Below are positions 32,784-42,521 of a stretch of DNA of 64,000 nt, one piece after another. Position 1 is the stretch's first letter. Every line of letters begins with the position of its first letter. Made by a program: the position numbers and the translations under genes. Origin of the DNA: Roseateles sp. (lineage in GTDB: Bacteria > Pseudomonadota > Gammaproteobacteria > Burkholderiales > Burkholderiaceae_C). The DNA is taken from assembly GCA_019234295.1 (NCBI GenBank), contig JAFALK010000069.1, forward strand, positions 62,001 to 126,000, given 5' to 3'. The notes beneath the pieces are model-generated. The model saw only the letters and a program-made list of their open reading frames with translations, was not told the DNA's origin and ran no database searches.

Positions 32784-33788
32784 TCAATAACCGTCCGTGA
32801 ACTCGTTGGGATCCACGCCAAGAATGCGCGCGACCTCGGTGACGGCATCGGGCGCGAGGTCGCGCACGAGCTGGATGAAATTCTTGTCGATCATGCGCTC
32901 GGCACGGCGCAGCATCATCTGCGCGGGATTCGTCGGCTCGGTGCGCTCGAGGAACATGCAGATGGCGTTGATGGCGCGCACGGCGTCCTGGCGCGTCTCG
33001 ATGGAGCCGACGCTGCCGCCGCCGCGGCGTCCGCGCGGCGCGTCGTCTTCGACGCTTTCCTCCTGGGCTTCCTCAGGTGCGGCGCCGGGCAGCAGGCTCT
33101 TCAGGCCCGTGAGCATGCCCTGCAGCGTCTTGACCTCGACGGCGTCGGTGCTGAAGCGCTCGCCCATCAGGCTCTTGAGCTGCGCCAGCGCTTCCAGCGA
33201 GGCTTCCACGGCCGCCTTGACGCGCTCGGCCAGCTCGGCCTCCTCGGCCAGCATGCCTTCGATCTGGCCACTGCTGAAGGTGTTGTCCTCGGGGCGCGGA
33301 TCGAGCTTGTCGAGCGCGACCTCGACGTCGCGCATGCGCAAGCCACCCATGCGGCGGTCAAAGAGCAGTTGCGTGTTGCGAACATCACCGAGCAGCCCGT
33401 CCAGAGAATCCAGGCTCGCCAGCAGGCTCACGCGCGCAAAGGTATCGCCATCGTCGGGATCGGGTCGCGGATGCAATTCATCCCAGAAATTCGCCAGCAG
33501 GCCGTGCAGCAGTGTCAGCGATGGCGCCAGACCTTCCAGGCCCTCGGTATTGATGGCGGCGCGCGCCCAAAGAATGGCCACTCGCAGATCGCGCGTCTGT
33601 CCAAAAAGCGACTCGGCCTGCTCTCGGACCAACGGCCAGGACGGCGGCTCCGCAGGACCGAATTGAGTTTCGGGTTTACCCGCGGCTGACTGACCCAGTT
33701 CCATAAAACTGGGGTCGTATTCCATGTCGGGACCGCAAGCCTCACCGGACAACGGCTCCAACCACGCCGACACGACCTGCATTTCCAT
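32784..33788 (-). CDS. tssA: T6SS cap/priming protein TssA (ImpA)
   Basis: The 334-residue protein has an ImpA N-terminal domain (about residues 1-190; SGEACGPDMEYDPSFMEL, DLRVAILWARA, FWDELHPRPDPDDGDT) and a C-terminal region with RQDAVRAINAICMFLERTEPTNPAQMMLRRA, a common short-TssA ending. TssA primes and caps sheath growth. ATG 33788 has AAGGA five bases upstream and is preferred to the earlier ATG-like frame start at 33,875, which would add 29 residues without family similarity. It is the first gene of the minus-strand T6SS operon. Confidence 0.94.
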   Translation of the reverse strand: MEMQVVSAWLEPLSGEACGPDMEYDPSFMELGQSAAGKPETQFGPAEPPSWPLVREQAESLFGQTRDLRVAILWARAAINTEGLEGLAPSLTLLHGLLANFWDELHPRPDPDDGDTFARVSLLASLDSLDGLLGDVRNTQLLFDRRMGGLRMRDVEVALDKLDPRPEDNTFSSGQIEGMLAEEAELAERVKAAVEASLEALAQLKSLMGERFSTDAVEVKTLQGMLTGLKSLLPGAAPEEAQEESVEDDAPRGRRGGGSVGSIETRQDAVRAINAICMFLERTEPTNPAQMMLRRAERMIDKNFIQLVRDLAPDAVTEVARILGVDPNEFTDGY

Positions 33789-34214
33789 GGATTTCCTTGA
33801 GATAGATCTATCCGAAAGAACAGGGCGGCAATGTATCACCGCGAAGGCTCTTTGACAGTCGGGATTGCGAGACAAGAATGTTTCGATATAGGCGCTCCAT
33901 TTTCATGGGCTCGCAATCGAGACGATAAATACATCGGGGGCATCGGCAAGTCAGGTGAATCCTGCTTGCTGACCGCGATTTCTCCAAGACTGGCGAACAG
34001 CACAATTGAAGGGCGCCGGCTAGAAGCTGTAAATGCTCCTTGAAACAAGGGATTGATTGCTGATTTGAATAGACTGCGGGAGTCGCTGGGCCATCGCTAC
34101 ACTGCGCGCACGTTCTCGCCGACCGTCTCCATAGAGTGCGCGCCGTGTGCGGGCGCCCTGAGCCCGCGCTGAAGAAACGTTCGGCACCCTCGTCAATCGA
34201 TAGGGTCCTGCCAT
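33789..34214. other. Divergent intergenic region between tssA and tpsB
   Basis: This 426-base region, AT-richer than its surroundings, separates the T6SS operon from the divergent two-partner secretion genes. It holds the candidate tssA promoter and palindrome at 33,801-33,858. For the plus strand a TTGACA at 33,852-33,857 has only a weak -10 (AAGAAT, spacing 16) and would leave a leader of over 300 bases. I see no gene in it. Confidence 0.7.
33801..33858 (-). promoter_or_regulatory. Candidate sigma-70 promoter and palindrome upstream of tssA
   Basis: On the minus strand a CTGTCA (-35, 33,858-33,853) and TACATT (-10, 33,835-33,830) are spaced by 17 bases and would start transcription near 33,823. 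A perfect 12-base palindrome GATAGATCTATC lies at 33,801-33,812, between this start and the ribosome site of tssA, where a repressor or a hairpin could act. Matches to consensus are 4/6 for each hexamer. Confidence 0.4.
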
Positions 34215-35807
34215 ATGAAGAAAATATCCGCCGCCGTGCTGGCCTGTGCTTTCGCCGCGGCTGCCTGGGGCCAGACCGATGGGCCGCCGCGGCTGCAGGT
34301 GCAGCGTTTCGATGTCAGCGGCAACACGCTGCTGCAGCCCGCCGGAGTCGATGCAGTTCTCGAGCCCTACAAGGGTTCGCGCAGCCTGACCGAGCTCAAG
34401 CATGCCGCTGCCGCGTTGCAGGCCGCCTATGTCAAGGCCGGCTATGGCGGCGTGATCGTGATCGTGCCGCCCCAGGAGCAGCGCGAGGTCGGCGTGGTGG
34501 CGCTCACGGTTTTCGAAGGGCGCATCTCGCACATTGTCGTCACTGGCAACCAGCGCGATGCCACGGCCGCCGTGCTGCGTAGCGTGCCGGCGCTCACACC
34601 CGGCGTGACGCCCGAGACTCGGCGCATCGATGCGCAGGTCGCGCTGGCCAACCAGAATCCGGCGCGCCAGCTGGCTGTCACGCTTGAGCCGGGCGCCCAG
34701 ACCGGCGAGATCGATGCACGTGTGGCTGTGACTGAGCAGCCGGAGCGGCGCTGGAGCGTCAGCGCCGACAACACTGGCAATCCCCAGACCGGCCGCTCGC
34801 GCGCCAACCTCGGCCTGCAGCAGGCCAATCTCTTCGGCGGTGACAGCACCCTCAATCTGCAAGCGCAGATCGCGCCGCAAAAGCCGGGTGCCGTTGCGGT
34901 GCTCAGCGGCAATCTACACACACCCTTGTACGGCGCAGGCCTGGCCCTCGATGTTGCGGCCGCCTGGTCGGACGTGGACGGTGGGACCACCAGCACGGCT
35001 GCCGGCCCCCTGCAGTTCACCGGCAAGGGCCGCGTGCTCGGCCTGCGCCTCGGTGGCGCCCTGCCGCGTAGCGGTGATTTCTCGCAGCGCCTCGCCGCTG
35101 GCATGGACTGGCGCGACTACCTGAACAACTGCACGATCACCGGCTTGCCCGCCGGCGCCTGCGGCAGCTCGGGCGCGAGCGTCTCGGTCAGCCCGATCGC
35201 GCTCGAATACCAGGCGCAATGGAGCGGTGCCCTGCCGTTTGCGCTGCAGCTGAGTTTCGCCAGCAACACCGGCCTGTTCGGCTCGCACCGACAGGCGGCC
35301 GATGTGGCGGCGATCCGCTCTGGCGCGCCGCTCGACTACAAGCTGGTGCGCCTGAACGTCATGGGGCAGATGGACCTTTCGGCCGGTTGGCAGATTGGCT
35401 GGCGCGGTGCGGGCCAGGGCACAGGCTCGGGCTTGGTGCCGGGCGAGCAGTTCGGCCTGGGTGGCGCGAATGCGGTGCGCGGCTATGCCGAGCGCGAAGT
35501 GACCGGTGACTCGGCCCTGTTCGGCTCGGCGGAGCTGCGCACGCCCGAGCTCGGCAGCGCACAGGGCTGGCTGCGCCACCTGAAACTGCTGGTCTTTGGC
35601 GATACCGGCCGAGTGTGGAACCACCTGGGCAGCGCCTGCAGGGGCTCGCAGACCCGCTGCAATCTCGCCTCGGCGGGCGTCGGCGCGCGGTTGTCCGACG
35701 GGCCTTGGTCCGTGCGCCTGGACTTGGCCGACGCGCTCAAGACCGGCACCTCGACCCGTCGCAACGATACCTTCCTGCACGTGCAGGCCGCCTACGAATT
35801 CCAGTGA
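34215..35807 (+). CDS. Two-partner secretion outer-membrane transporter (TpsB; ShlB/FhaC/HecB family)
   Basis: The 530-residue protein has a signal peptide (MKKISAAVLACAFAAAAWGQ), two POTRA domains (about 28-105 and 106-175; LQVQRFDVSGNTLL, RISHIVVTGN) and a 16-strand barrel with the family motif NAVRGYAERE and the final FxF-like strand VQAAYEFQ. TpsB proteins thread their TpsA partner across the outer membrane. The ATG at 34215 gives the full signal peptide. The TpsA gene begins ten bases after its stop, the classic pair order. Confidence 0.93.
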   Translation: MKKISAAVLACAFAAAAWGQTDGPPRLQVQRFDVSGNTLLQPAGVDAVLEPYKGSRSLTELKHAAAALQAAYVKAGYGGVIVIVPPQEQREVGVVALTVFEGRISHIVVTGNQRDATAAVLRSVPALTPGVTPETRRIDAQVALANQNPARQLAVTLEPGAQTGEIDARVAVTEQPERRWSVSADNTGNPQTGRSRANLGLQQANLFGGDSTLNLQAQIAPQKPGAVAVLSGNLHTPLYGAGLALDVAAAWSDVDGGTTSTAAGPLQFTGKGRVLGLRLGGALPRSGDFSQRLAAGMDWRDYLNNCTITGLPAGACGSSGASVSVSPIALEYQAQWSGALPFALQLSFASNTGLFGSHRQAADVAAIRSGAPLDYKLVRLNVMGQMDLSAGWQIGWRGAGQGTGSGLVPGEQFGLGGANAVRGYAEREVTGDSALFGSAELRTPELGSAQGWLRHLKLLVFGDTGRVWNHLGSACRGSQTRCNLASAGVGARLSDGPWSVRLDLADALKTGTSTRRNDTFLHVQAAYEFQ

Positions 35808-35817
35808 GGCTGAGGCC

Positions 35818-38800
35818 ATGAAACATTTCAAGCTCAAGGCGCTCCCGGCACTTTTGCTTGCGGCATCGCTGCAAGCCCAGGCCCAGACCCAGTTGCCCAC
35901 GAACATGAGCGTGGTGTCGGGGCAGGCCAGCGCGCAGACCAACGGCAAGCAGCTGACGGTCACGAGCAGCGCCAACACCATCCTCGACTGGCGCAGCTTC
36001 TCCATTGGCGCCGACAGCGCGGTGCGCTTCAACCAGCCCTCGAGCGGCTCGAGCGTGCTCAACCGTGTCAGCGGCAACGACCCGTCCAGCATCCTGGGCA
36101 GCTTGTCGAGCAACGGCCAGGTGTGGCTGCTCAATCCCAACGGAGTGCTGTTCGGCACCCATGCGCGCGTGGACGTGGCCGGCCTCGTGACCTCCACCCT
36201 CAACATTGCCAACGACGGCTGGCTGGCCGGAAGGCATGTCTTCAGTGGCACGGGCGGTGGCATCGTCAACCAGGGTGAGATCCGTAGCAGCACGGGCGGG
36301 CGCGTGGCCCTGATTGCGTCGAGCGTCAGCAACGAGGGCCTGATCGCCGCTCCCGGCGGCCAGATCGTGCTGGCCGCCGGCGCGAGCGTGGAGCTCGTGG
36401 ACACGGGCGCACCCAACCTCGCGGTCAAGGTGAGCGCGCCGACGGGCCAGGCCATGAACCTGGGCACGCTGAGCGCGGGCCGCGTGGACGTGATGGCGGC
36501 CGCGGTCAACCAGCAAGGCATCGTCGAGGCGCAGGACATCGTGCTGCAGGCCGATGGCCGCCTGACCCTGGCTGTGGGCAGTCGCACGAGCGCCGACGGC
36601 GCGCAGGGCGGCACGGTCAAGCTGCTGGGGCGCGAGATCGAATTGCAAGACGGCGCCAATGTCAGCGCCAGCGGCGCCCAGGGCGGCGGCACGGTGCTGG
36701 TGGGCGGCGGCGCGCAAGGCCGGGACGCCAGCGTGCCCAACGCGGACGGTGTGTATTTCGCGCCAGGCGCCAGCATCAGTGCCGATGCCATCGCCCAGGG
36801 AGATGGGGGCCACATCGTGCTCTGGGGCAATGTGGCCACGCGTGCCTACGGCTCCTTGAGCGCCTGCGGCGGCGCGCAGGGAGGCAGGGGCGGCCTTATC
36901 GAGACCTCGGGTCACTGGCTTGATGCCAGGCCCACGCACCTGGACGTGTCGGCGCCCTTCGGCGCGGCCGGTACCTGGCTGCTGGACCCCTACGACATCA
37001 CGATTTCGGACGCCGTCGGCGACGCCGGTTACAACGTCGCCACGTTCACGGCCACCGCCAACAGCGCGACGATGGCCTCGGCCACGATTGCGAGCGCGTT
37101 GCAGCAGGGCACGAACGTGACAGTCTCGACCGGCGCGGGCGGCGGCCAGGCCGGCAATATCACGGTGGCCGGCGCCACCATCAGCCCGTCTCTGAGCAGC
37201 ACGGCCGCGCTGACCTTGAACGCGGCCGGCGACATCGTCATCAACAACTCGACGATGTCGACGGCGTCCCTCGGGTCGCTGAATGTGAACCTCAATGCCG
37301 GCGGCAGCGGCCAGGGCGGCATCGTGCTGAGCAGCGCCAATATCTCCACGGGCGGCGGCAACATCGCCCTGACCGGATCGGGGCATGCCGGCACGCCGGA
37401 TGGCGTGAAGATGACCAGCACCACGCTGTCCGCGGGGGCCGGCAACGTCAACATCTCCGGCACGACCTCGGTGGCAGGCGGACGTGGCGTGGCCCTCGAC
37501 GTCGCAGGTTCAGCCAACAACGTCTACGGCAACAGCATCTTGATCAAGGGGACTTCGTCTGCCGGCACCGGTGTGCTGATTGGATCCGTCAACATCTCCT
37601 CCGGACTCTCAGCGACCCTCTCGGGCACGGGCGGCATCAACGGCCTGGAACTGGACTTCAACGGTGGCAATTCGGCGTTGAGCCTCTCGACCTCCAGCGG
37701 CCTTGTCCTGACGGGCAGTTCCACCGGAACCGGCTACGGCGTGCTCGTGAATGCGCCCGGCACCGCGAACAACGTCCTCAGCGTGGGCAGTGGCACGGTG
37801 CAGATCAACGGCGCCAACAACGCGGGCGGCTCCCAGGCGGTGGCCTTGCTCGGATCCAGCAGCGGCTCGATGGTCAACGTTGGCACGGGTGGACTCGCGC
37901 TCAACGCCACAGGCGGCGGCATGCTGCTGCAGAACGTCAGCATGATGGGCGAGACGGCCACCTTCGACGCCAGGAGCGACAGTTCGCTCGTCATCAACGG
38001 CGGCTACCTCTGGTCCTCCAATCAGCTCGGCCTGCATGCGCAGAACATCACCCTGCAGGGCGCACTGACCCTATCGGCCGGCGCGGCTTCGGGGACCGGC
38101 ATCCAGATCGACGGCGCCAGCGCCGGCGGCCCTGCGCAGAGCTTCGTCAACCAGGCCGGTGCCAACGTCTTCAGCCTCAGCGGGGCACGGTGGATCGTCT
38201 ACCTGGCCGATGCCACGAGCCCGGGCAATCTCGGTCTTGGCGGCTTGTCTTACAGCTTCGTGCGATACAGCGCCACCAATGGCCCTAGCGACTGGGCCAA
38301 TGACGTGGGCAACGGCATCGTCAGTGCCGCGCTCGAGTACGCCAATCTTGCTGGTACGGTGGCACCTCGCGCCTATGACGGCACGACGACGGCGACGGTG
38401 CAGAACCTCAAGCTCACGCTCAGCGTTCCCGGCGATTACGCGGCGGCGCCGGCAAACTACAGCGCTTCCTTCCTTGACAAGAATGCCGGCACCGCCAAGC
38501 CCGTGGTCTTCGCCCTGCAAAGCCCGCTCAGCGCCAGCGATGCAACCGGCCACCCGGTCTATGGCTATATCGTGCAAAGCGCCACGGTCGGCAACATCAC
38601 GCCGGCTCTGCTGAGCGGCACGGTCACCGCCGCCAACAAGGTCTACGACGCGACGACCCAGGCCGCGCTGACCGTGGGCGCCATCACCGGCTTCGTCGGC
38701 ACCGAGACGGTCGGCGTCGCCGGTATCGGCAATTTCTCCGACAAGAACGTTGGCAACGGCAAGACCGTCAGCGCGAGCTACCAGCTCAGCGACGGCCTGA

Positions 38801-40980
38801 ACGGCGGCCTGGCCTCGAATTACCAGTTTGCGGCCTCGAACAGTCCGATCACGGCCAATATCTCGCCGGCCACGATCGGCCTGCGCGCCACAGCCGCCAA
38901 CAAGACCTACGACGGCAGCACGACGGCGACGATCAGCGCCAGCGCGATCACGGCGCTGGGCAACGACCAGGTCACGCTCAACGCCGGCACGGCCAGCTTC
39001 TCCGACAAGAACGTTGGCACGAACAAGCCCGTGAGCCTGAGCGGCTTCACGCTCAGCGGCGCGGATGCCGGCAACTACCTCCTGCTCCTGCCCTCGACGC
39101 TCACGGCCAGCATCACGCCCGCCCTGATCAGCTTCACTGCGACGGTGCAGAACAAGGTCTATGACGGCGGAGTCTCCGCCACCATCAGCGCCGGCAGCGT
39201 CACACCGATCGGCAAGGACCAGCTCACGCTGCAGAATGGCAGCGCTGCCTTTGTCGACCGCAACACGGGCAACAACAAGGCCGTGCTGCTGAGCGGCTAT
39301 TCACTCAGTGGCGCCGATGCGGGCAATTACCAGCTCGTGCTGCCGACGCTCACGGCCAGCATCACGCCCGCCACGCTGACCTACATGGCCGATCCCACGG
39401 CCGTGCAAGTCGGTGCGCCGTTTCCCGTGTTTGGTGGCCGTGTGAATGGTTTCGTCGCGGGCGACACGCAGGCCGCGGTTACAACGGGCGTCCTGGTCTT
39501 CACGCCTGGCGTGGCCAGCAGTGCCGTTGGCGGCCTATACGCCCTGACCGGCAGTGGGCTCAGCGCCACGAACTACCAGTTCGTGCAGGCGCCCGGCAAT
39601 GCCACGGCGCTGGGCATCGTGGACCCGGGGTCCGCCGTGGCACAGGCCCAGGCCGCCGTTCAGGCCACGAACGGCATGCAATCCCAGCCCGATTTCAGCC
39701 CCGATTTCAGCCCCAACTCCATCCCAGGAGCCATCCCAGGAGCCAGTTCAGGCCCAGGCCGCAGCGTCGTGCTGACGGACGGCACCGGTCATGCCGCCAG
39801 CGCGGGCTTGCTCGATCTCACCCCGCCGCCGCTGGCGCCCCAGAGTGGCGCCGCGCCGAACTTCGACAGCCTGCCCTTGGCCAGCCTCACCCCGCAGTTC
39901 GTGGCCGACACCCTGGGGGCCCGCGTGACCTTCATGAACCAGGTGCTCGGCAATGGCCTGGCCCAGCTCGAGGCCGATCCGGCCGCGGCCGACGTGCCAC
40001 CTTGCAAGAGCCTCAAGGAAGCGTCCGCGGGCCTGTGCCTGGTGACGGAAGCGCTGAAGATCGAGGCGCGTCGCCAACTGGCGCAGCAGGCTGCCGCGCC
40101 GGCTCCTGCACCTGCACCGGGCGCGGCGCCCGCAACTGCACCGGGCGCGGCACCGACTCCTGCACCCGCGCCCGTGCTGGCCGCAACGCCGCTGCCCGAG
40201 CCCGCGCCAGCTCCGCTGTTCTCGTCGCGCAAAGTCAAGTCCGCGGCCCTGCCCGAGATCCGCCGCAAGATTGCCGTTCTGATCGGCCAGAGTGCGTACA
40301 CCGACAAAAGCATCCCAGCGCTGGCCAACGCCGGCTCCGACGCGCATGCCGTCGCCCAGACGCTGAGCAGCCAGCTTGGTTACGAGACCGTGGTTCTCGA
40401 CAACCCGAGCAAGGAGCAGATGATCGCCACCTTGAACCGCCTGGCCCTGGAGGCCGGCGAGCAGGACTCGGTCATCATCTACTACGCCGGCCACGGCGCC
40501 CAAGTCGATGCCACCGGCCAGGGCTACTGGCTGCCGGCCAGCGCCGACGCCAACCAGGCCAAGACCTGGATTTCCAATGCCGATATCGGACGGCTTGTGC
40601 AGCAGGTCGGCGCGCGCCAGGTGGCGCTGATCTCCGACAGTTGTTATTCGGGTGCTCTGGTCAGCGGGCCCAAGATCCGCGGCGCCTCGGGTGCCGTGAA
40701 CCCGGCCGAGCTGCTCTCGCGCCGCGCTGCCGTGGTCATGTCCTCGGGCGGTAACGAGCCGGTGTTCGACGCCGGCCGCGGCGGCCACTCGCTGTTCGCC
40801 TGGTCGCTCATGCGCAATCTCGAGCAGGTCACGGCCTGGCAGCTCGGGGGCAATCTGTTCGAGCGCATCCGCTTCTCGGTGGCGCGCGAGCTGCCGCAGC
40901 GTCCACAGTATGGCGCGGCCCAGGGCTCCTTCGAGGGGGGCGATTATTTCTTCGAGTTCCGCCAGCTCGACCTGCTCTAA
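35818..40980 (+). CDS. TpsA-type secreted protein with MBG repeats and C-terminal caspase-like protease domain
   Basis: The 1,720-residue protein has, in order: a signal peptide ending AQAQ; a haemagglutinin-type secretion domain (about 25-260) with NPNGVLFGTHARVDVAGLV; a Gly/Ser/Thr-rich beta-helix region; a run of MBG/YDG repeats (nt about 38,355-39,380; YDGTTTATV, YDATTQAAL, YDGSTTATI, YDGGVSATI) and an MBG-type repeat after it; a Pro/Ala linker; and a peptidase C14 domain (about 1,480-1,715) with the His in YYAGHG (H1559) and the Cys in SDSCYSG (C1609). Both catalytic residues are present. The fusion suggests a surface or released caspase-like protease exported by the upstream TpsB. Start ATG 35818 follows a GAGGCTGAGG stretch; a longer frame upstream overlaps tpsB and is not used. 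Confidence 0.88.
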   Translation: MKHFKLKALPALLLAASLQAQAQTQLPTNMSVVSGQASAQTNGKQLTVTSSANTILDWRSFSIGADSAVRFNQPSSGSSVLNRVSGNDPSSILGSLSSNGQVWLLNPNGVLFGTHARVDVAGLVTSTLNIANDGWLAGRHVFSGTGGGIVNQGEIRSSTGGRVALIASSVSNEGLIAAPGGQIVLAAGASVELVDTGAPNLAVKVSAPTGQAMNLGTLSAGRVDVMAAAVNQQGIVEAQDIVLQADGRLTLAVGSRTSADGAQGGTVKLLGREIELQDGANVSASGAQGGGTVLVGGGAQGRDASVPNADGVYFAPGASISADAIAQGDGGHIVLWGNVATRAYGSLSACGGAQGGRGGLIETSGHWLDARPTHLDVSAPFGAAGTWLLDPYDITISDAVGDAGYNVATFTATANSATMASATIASALQQGTNVTVSTGAGGGQAGNITVAGATISPSLSSTAALTLNAAGDIVINNSTMSTASLGSLNVNLNAGGSGQGGIVLSSANISTGGGNIALTGSGHAGTPDGVKMTSTTLSAGAGNVNISGTTSVAGGRGVALDVAGSANNVYGNSILIKGTSSAGTGVLIGSVNISSGLSATLSGTGGINGLELDFNGGNSALSLSTSSGLVLTGSSTGTGYGVLVNAPGTANNVLSVGSGTVQINGANNAGGSQAVALLGSSSGSMVNVGTGGLALNATGGGMLLQNVSMMGETATFDARSDSSLVINGGYLWSSNQLGLHAQNITLQGALTLSAGAASGTGIQIDGASAGGPAQSFVNQAGANVFSLSGARWIVYLADATSPGNLGLGGLSYSFVRYSATNGPSDWANDVGNGIVSAALEYANLAGTVAPRAYDGTTTATVQNLKLTLSVPGDYAAAPANYSASFLDKNAGTAKPVVFALQSPLSASDATGHPVYGYIVQSATVGNITPALLSGTVTAANKVYDATTQAALTVGAITGFVGTETVGVAGIGNFSDKNVGNGKTVSASYQLSDGLNGGLASNYQFAASNSPITANISPATIGLRATAANKTYDGSTTATISASAITALGNDQVTLNAGTASFSDKNVGTNKPVSLSGFTLSGADAGNYLLLLPSTLTASITPALISFTATVQNKVYDGGVSATISAGSVTPIGKDQLTLQNGSAAFVDRNTGNNKAVLLSGYSLSGADAGNYQLVLPTLTASITPATLTYMADPTAVQVGAPFPVFGGRVNGFVAGDTQAAVTTGVLVFTPGVASSAVGGLYALTGSGLSATNYQFVQAPGNATALGIVDPGSAVAQAQAAVQATNGMQSQPDFSPDFSPNSIPGAIPGASSGPGRSVVLTDGTGHAASAGLLDLTPPPLAPQSGAAPNFDSLPLASLTPQFVADTLGARVTFMNQVLGNGLAQLEADPAAADVPPCKSLKEASAGLCLVTEALKIEARRQLAQQAAAPAPAPAPGAAPATAPGAAPTPAPAPVLAATPLPEPAPAPLFSSRKVKSAALPEIRRKIAVLIGQSAYTDKSIPALANAGSDAHAVAQTLSSQLGYETVVLDNPSKEQMIATLNRLALEAGEQDSVIIYYAGHGAQVDATGQGYWLPASADANQAKTWISNADIGRLVQQVGARQVALISDSCYSGALVSGPKIRGASGAVNPAELLSRRAAVVMSSGGNEPVFDAGRGGHSLFAWSLMRNLEQVTAWQLGGNLFERIRFSVARELPQRPQYGAAQGSFEGGDYFFEFRQLDLL

Positions 40981-41031
40981 GCCCGCTGATACGCTTGAAC
41001 AACTTGCCAGCCGATTGACAAAGGAACCGCC

Positions 41032-41598
41032 ATGCTCAAGCTGCTCGCTCCCGCTCTTCTCGCCTTGGCCTTGGCGCTGCCGGCCCTGGCGGCCCTGGCG
41101 GCCGATGATCCGGCCAACCCCGTGCTCAAAGGCAATCAGGTGACCGAGGCCAACCTGATCGACGCGCTCTCGATCGCGCCGCCCGAGATCGCCACCGGCG
41201 CCACGCGCGGCTTCAAGACCAAGCAAAACGGTCCGCCCGCCGCACCAGCCAAGACCGGCCCAGGCAAGGCCAGCCTGCTGATCACGTTCGCCACCAATTC
41301 GACGGAGCTCAGCGCCGAGACCAAGGGTCTGCTCGACACCCTGGGTCGCGCGCTGCAGTCCGACAACCTCGCTGGCTTCAGCTTTCGAGTCGAAGGCCAT
41401 GCGGATGCGCGCGGCGATGCCGATGCGAACCAGCGCCTCTCGCAGGGCCGCGCCCAATCGGTCGTCGAGTACCTCGTCGGCAAGGGCATCCTCGCCGAGC
41501 GACTGACTGCCGTGGGCATGGGCTCGTCCGAGCCCATGAACAAGGCCAAGGTGGACGCGCCCGAGAACCGCCGCGTCACCATCGTCACGACGCGTTGA
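41032..41598 (+). CDS. OmpA-family protein with signal peptide
   Basis: The 188-residue protein has a hydrophobic signal peptide (LLAPALLALALALPALAALA) and an OmpA C-terminal domain (about 78-187: LITFATNSTELSAETKGLLD, VEGHADARGDADANQRLSQGRAQSV, GMGSSEPM, NRRVTIV) that binds peptidoglycan. There is no beta-barrel. It lies 51 bases after the caspase-type TpsA gene and overlaps the next gene, so it probably anchors or positions the TPS system at the cell wall; this is inference from gene order. Confidence 0.88.
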   Translation: MLKLLAPALLALALALPALAALAADDPANPVLKGNQVTEANLIDALSIAPPEIATGATRGFKTKQNGPPAAPAKTGPGKASLLITFATNSTELSAETKGLLDTLGRALQSDNLAGFSFRVEGHADARGDADANQRLSQGRAQSVVEYLVGKGILAERLTAVGMGSSEPMNKAKVDAPENRRVTIVTTR

Positions 41599-42521
41599 AT
41601 CGCAGCGCTGCGCTCGCGGGTGGCGGCGCCGTCTTGATGGCGCTGGCCGGTGCGCTGGCCTGGCACTACCGTCCGGCGCCGGCCGAAGCCGTCGCGGCAC
41701 AGGCTCCGGCGCCGCTGCAGGCGGCACCCGGCGCGCTGTCCGAGCAATCCTTCGAGGAACTGCTCGCCTGGCGCAGCGACGGCCAATGGCGGCTGGTGCG
41801 GCTGCGCGGCCAGCCCGCCGTGCTCGTGCTGGAGTTTCCCAACCTGCTGGCCCAAGGACGCGCCCTGAACCGCGCGGCGGCCCTGATCGAAAAGGGCGAC
41901 GGTAGCCGCGACCATGTGCCCGACGATGCCGCGCTGGCCGACCTGATCGCCAAGGGGGGTGACAACGCCGCCACCTATTTCTTCGGCCACGACTACACCG
42001 CCACAGGCCTGGCCCGCTTCTTCAACCTTGCGCTTGCGCAGCAGGTGGCGCTCAATGCCGAAGAGCAGCGCCTGCGCGCTGCGCTCCTGGCTGCAGGCCT
42101 GCTGGCTCAAGGGCAGGGCGGCTTGGTCTCGGGCGTGGAGCCGGGTGCGCTCGTCACCTTCAGCGCCGTCCAGCCCGACGATCGTTCAACGCCGCAAGAC
42201 GAAGGCGTGGACCCCGCACGGCGCGCCTCGGTGCTGCGTCATGAGCTCAGCCACGGGCGCTATTTCACCGATGCCGCCTATCGCGCGCATTGCGCCTTTT
42301 TCTGGCGCCAGCTGATGAGCGAGGGCGAGCGGCAGGCCTGGCGCGCCTACCTCGGCGCCCAGGGCTACGACGTGCGCAACGAAGAGCTCATGATCAACGA
42401 GATGCAGGCCTTCTTGATGCACACGCCCGACGAACGCGACTTCAAGGCCGCGGACCTGCATTGGAAGCCTGCCGATCTCGCCGCACTGCGCGATCGATTC
42501 CAGCTCGGGCTCAAACCCTAA
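41595..42521 (+). CDS. Putative membrane-anchored zinc peptidase-like protein (HExxH)
   Basis: The 308-residue protein starts with a TTG that overlaps the ompA-like stop (TTGA), and has an N-terminal membrane anchor (about 8-24), an Ala/Pro stretch and a soluble domain with HELSH at 216-220 followed about 43-50 residues later by NEELMINEMQAFL, which could supply the third zinc ligand. This pattern fits gluzincin-type peptidases. The substrate is unknown; cutting or releasing the upstream TpsA protein is a testable idea. An ATG at 41637 would lose half of the anchor. The gene overlaps the convergent hydrolase gene by 11 bases. Confidence 0.65.
   Translation: MNRSAALAGGGAVLMALAGALAWHYRPAPAEAVAAQAPAPLQAAPGALSEQSFEELLAWRSDGQWRLVRLRGQPAVLVLEFPNLLAQGRALNRAAALIEKGDGSRDHVPDDAALADLIAKGGDNAATYFFGHDYTATGLARFFNLALAQQVALNAEEQRLRAALLAAGLLAQGQGGLVSGVEPGALVTFSAVQPDDRSTPQDEGVDPARRASVLRHELSHGRYFTDAAYRAHCAFFWRQLMSEGERQAWRAYLGAQGYDVRNEELMINEMQAFLMHTPDERDFKAADLHWKPADLAALRDRFQLGLKP

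Noticed and set aside
33852..33879. Plus-strand TTGACA with AAGAAT as a promoter for tpsB
   Set aside because: The -10 is weak, the spacing is 16 and the leader would exceed 300 bases; kept only as a note.
35596..35817. Upstream extension of the TpsA-caspase gene
   Set aside because: It overlaps tpsB in another frame, and the Met at 35,818 begins a perfect signal peptide.
34914..36839. Minus-strand open frame of 641 codons
   Set aside because: Antisense to the well-supported tpsB and tpsA genes; no motif.
39748..41727. Minus-strand open frame of 659 codons
   Set aside because: Antisense to the caspase domain and OmpA-type gene; composition is typical of a shadow frame.
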